Below are positions 51,140-52,762 of a stretch of DNA of 52,762 bases, in pieces. The position numbers were made by a program, and so were the translations under genes. The notes beneath the pieces are model-generated. The model ran no database searches, was not told the DNA's origin, and saw nothing but the letters and a program-made list of their open reading frames with translations. The stretch's first letter is position 1, and the number at the start of each line of letters is the position of its first letter. Origin of the DNA: Pseudomonadota bacterium (GTDB lineage Bacteria; Pseudomonadota; Alphaproteobacteria; Sphingomonadales; Sphingomonadaceae); assembly GCA_023422695.1 (NCBI GenBank), contig JAFAGN010000041.1, forward strand, positions 1-52,762, in the 5' to 3' direction.

Positions 51140-51706
51140 TTAGCCGCCGAGCCGAACGATCTTGAGCAATCTGTCGACCAAGGTCCACACCGGCTGCCAC
51201 CAGCAACCGATGATGAGTCGCGCTGTTTCGAGACGCTGCACCCAGATGGCCTTGTGTGGGCCGTGGCGCTCGATCCAGACGGGGACAAGATCTTCAAGAT
51301 TGGCGTGCATATCCTGTGCCTGCGCAGCCGGGACCAGCAGGTCAAGGAAGAGCGACGGTGCGTAGCGATCCGCGCGTGGCTTCGTTATCTTCGTGCCATC
51401 GATGATCTGAATCAGGATTTGTGTCTCTCGCCTTGCGCGGCGGCGCGCGATCGCCGCGCGTTTTGCCGCTTCGCGCCGATCGTCGGAGGCGAGGTCGGAT
51501 TCGACGATCACCATCCTCGCAAATTCGCTCTGCGCCGCATCATAATACATGCCGGACATTTGTCCGCTCGTCTCGGCGGCGGGACGCGCGCGATCGATAC
51601 CGCGACCGGTCTCTACAGGCGAGCGGAAGTCATTGTTGTATCGAAAATCGCGCGTATCATATGGACGGTCGCTGCGACCGGTAGGGCTTGAATCCTTGTC
51701 AGGCAT
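51140..51706 (-). CDS. Hypothetical protein paired with a PadR regulator
   Basis: A 188-residue protein: a polar Asp/Arg-rich N-terminal half (about 80 residues), a basic helix (RREAAKRAAIARRRARRETQ), then a hydrophobic C-terminal part (RLIIGCWWQPVWTLVDRLL) that could bind a membrane. The arrangement, a PadR gene overlapping by eight bases upstream, matches PadR-plus-membrane-protein pairs. Function unknown. Confidence 0.6.
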   Translation of the reverse strand: MPDKDSSPTGRSDRPYDTRDFRYNNDFRSPVETGRGIDRARPAAETSGQMSGMYYDAAQSEFARMVIVESDLASDDRREAAKRAAIARRRARRETQILIQIIDGTKITKPRADRYAPSLFLDLLVPAAQAQDMHANLEDLVPVWIERHGPHKAIWVQRLETARLIIGCWWQPVWTLVDRLLKIVRLGG

Positions 51707-52013
51707 GCCCCCCTCCCGCGAGCGCGAAGCCGCCGAGCGATCGCAGCCTATTCATCGAGTCTGTCAGGGCGGTTCTTCCCAGCGCGCTCACGGTAAAGGC
51801 GCGGCGAGCCCGGCCCGCGGGGTCGGTCTTTACACTCTCGGTAAGGAGCTTTTTCACGGCCATTCGACCGAGAGTGGTGTATACCGCGCCGAACGATGCA
51901 ATCTTGCGCTGCCCCGCTGCGCCTTCAAGCCGCGTATAGATTTCGCTCGGCAGGGCGTCGGGTCCCGCCTGCAAGGCGGCTAGCAGCACTTCTTCTTCGA
52001 GCTTGCCCAGCAT
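51699..52013 (-). CDS. PadR-family transcriptional regulator
   Basis: A 104-residue winged-helix protein. MLGKLEEEVLLAALQAGPDALPSEI and FGAVYTTLGRMAVKKLL are typical of PadR. AAAGGA lies seven bases before the ATG. Two tandem 13-bp dyads directly upstream are probable binding sites, suggesting autoregulation. The following hypothetical gene is in the same operon. Confidence 0.88.
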   Translation of the reverse strand: MLGKLEEEVLLAALQAGPDALPSEIYTRLEGAAGQRKIASFGAVYTTLGRMAVKKLLTESVKTDPAGRARRAFTVSALGRTALTDSMNRLRSLGGFALAGGGHA

Positions 52014-52029
52014 CGATCGGTCCTTTCAC

Positions 52030-52057
52030 TCTACATTGTATACGTCTACAGTGTAGA
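52030..52057. promoter_or_regulatory. Tandem dyads upstream of padR-like gene
   Basis: TCTACATTGTATA (52030-52042, one mismatch) and TCTACAGTGTAGA (52045-52057, perfect) are 13-bp dyads 15 bases apart. They begin 17 bases upstream of the PadR start, in an AT-rich patch, and are candidate PadR operators. Confidence 0.7.
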
Positions 52058-52199
52058 TGTCAATCGCGCCATTGGCCGATAGCGGTCGGGATCCGTTTCG
52101 ACGCCGGCTTCCGGAAAGCGCGGGCCGATGCGTCCTTCTTTGGGGGGTATCTGCACAGCGCCGTAACGGCCGAAGCGAGACCGGAGGGGGAGAGCAGGT

Positions 52200-52466
52200 T
52201 TGGCGGCTGACGAGCGTCCACCGTATCCGCTTCCGATCGCGCCGATCTATATGATCGCCGGCGATGATGCCGACGGCGACTGCCATGTGGTGTTTACCGA
52301 CAGCGCCATGCGCGCAATCGGGCATTTCAAGCACATGACGGGTCATCTCTGCGCGGTTCGCGGCAATGAAAATTTCGAGTTGCTGCGTCCGCTGATCGCC
52401 AATTTCGAAACGGACGGCTCGGATTTCGGCGCTCCGGTGGCGCTGCGACCCGCGAAGCGATCATAA
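52200..52466 (+). CDS. Hypothetical small protein
   Basis: An 88-residue protein starting at TTG after a purine-rich GGAGGGGGAGAG site. IYMIAGDDADGDCHVVFTDSAMRAI reads like a compact alpha/beta domain. No family recognised. Divergent from the PadR operon and possibly also controlled by the dyads between them. Confidence 0.5.
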   Translation: MAADERPPYPLPIAPIYMIAGDDADGDCHVVFTDSAMRAIGHFKHMTGHLCAVRGNENFELLRPLIANFETDGSDFGAPVALRPAKRS

Positions 52467-52528
52467 GGGGTCGAAAAAGCCCGCCCGCCGCGCCGAAACC
52501 AGGCTCAATATCCTGAGGAGGGAGGAAG

Positions 52529-52723
52529 ATGATGCTGCTGCGATGGTCGATCCGTATTCCGCTGCTGCTCGGACTCGCGGGCTGTACCGAACCGGACCGC
52601 GCCACCGAAGAGCCGAACATGGGGTCGCAGGACGAAATCTATGTCGACGAATGGGTCAAAGGCGAGGAGGCGCTCGAGCATGAGACCGAACCCGCGATGC
52701 AAAATCCGGTCGTCATCGACTGA
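52529..52723 (+). CDS. Small lipoprotein
   Basis: 64 residues with a signal sequence ending in the lipobox LAGC (Cys about residue 19), then a short acidic mature part (EEALEHETEPAM). The GGAGGGAGG site immediately upstream is strong. The gene is complete in the window. Function unknown. Confidence 0.65.
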   Translation: MMLLRWSIRIPLLLGLAGCTEPDRATEEPNMGSQDEIYVDEWVKGEEALEHETEPAMQNPVVID

Positions 52724-52762
52724 GGCTCCGCCCGGGGGGGCGCGCGGGGGCGGCGGCTGGGT

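Larger units (their letters stand above)
43655..52762. mobile_element. Probable integrated island, cargo region (right end outside window)
   Basis: The stretch after the integrase has many non-core and broken genes: patatin, SRAP-like, two DUF2971, RES fragment, nuclease fragment, MucR, frameshifted Fic and PadR. Strand switches are frequent and no housekeeping genes appear. The right boundary was not seen. Confidence 0.5.

Noticed and set aside
1..52762. CRISPR array or rRNA operon
   Set aside because: I saw no regularly spaced repeats and no rRNA signature segments anywhere in the window.

Overview
The window looks like a chromosome segment of a sphingomonad (Alphaproteobacteria, Sphingomonadaceae; Sphingopyxis or a near relative is my best guess). 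The reasons are the high GC content, a typical sphingomonad TonB-dependent receptor, a crtY-crtI-crtB carotenoid cluster, an lnt-metK-trmB core block, and dispersed palindromes built on CTTCGACA-GCTCAGG cores. The assignment rests on gene content read by eye, not on a search.

Region 1 (1-18.0 kb) is an accessory catabolic and transport region, visibly more AT-rich between genes. It holds two MFS transporters, a hotdog thioesterase, two TetR regulators, a TonB-dependent receptor, a 47-residue peptide gene directly upstream of a TPR-sulfotransferase, an (R)-amine transaminase-like PLP enzyme, a 2-oxoglutarate/Fe(II) dioxygenase, a RidA protein, a DadA-type FAD enzyme, a glutaryl-CoA-dehydrogenase-like protein and a CYP153-like P450. 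Many promoters here share an AT-rich dyad with core ATCGAT (TAATCGATTA, AATATCGATATT), which suggests one regulon. By inference the genes take up, deaminate and oxidise an amine or D-amino-acid-containing compound and pass the product to acyl-CoA metabolism.

Region 2 (18.0-20.8 kb) is a prophage remnant: the 3' part of a tail-spike-like gene, three small early genes and an intact tyrosine integrase ending inside a tRNA-Val(TAC) gene.

Region 3 (20.9-42.3 kb) is mostly core-like. It contains a winged-helix regulator, a thermonuclease-like protein, crcB, an RluA-family synthase, a PaiB-like protein and an ATP12 chaperone. An acyl-CoA module follows (crotonase, HCCA-isomerase-like protein, acyl-CoA ligase, OmpR-like regulator), with a divergent second ligase broken by an in-frame amber codon. 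Then come a NadR-like kinase and pnuC, the carotenoid genes crtB/crtI/crtY with a LOG gene between crtB and crtI, a sterol-desaturase-type hydroxylase, and lnt, metK and trmB.

Region 4 (42.4-52.8 kb) starts with a second tyrosine integrase next to trmB and looks like an eroding island with defence or toxin character. It holds a membrane patatin, a SRAP-like protein lacking its catalytic residues, two DUF2971 proteins, a truncated RES protein, a PD-(D/E)XK nuclease remnant, a MucR-like regulator, a frameshifted Fic protein and a PadR pair with tandem operators.

The most promising possibly undescribed items are the peptide/TPR-sulfotransferase pair facing a TonB receptor and the ATCGAT-dyad regulon around the amine-degradation genes.
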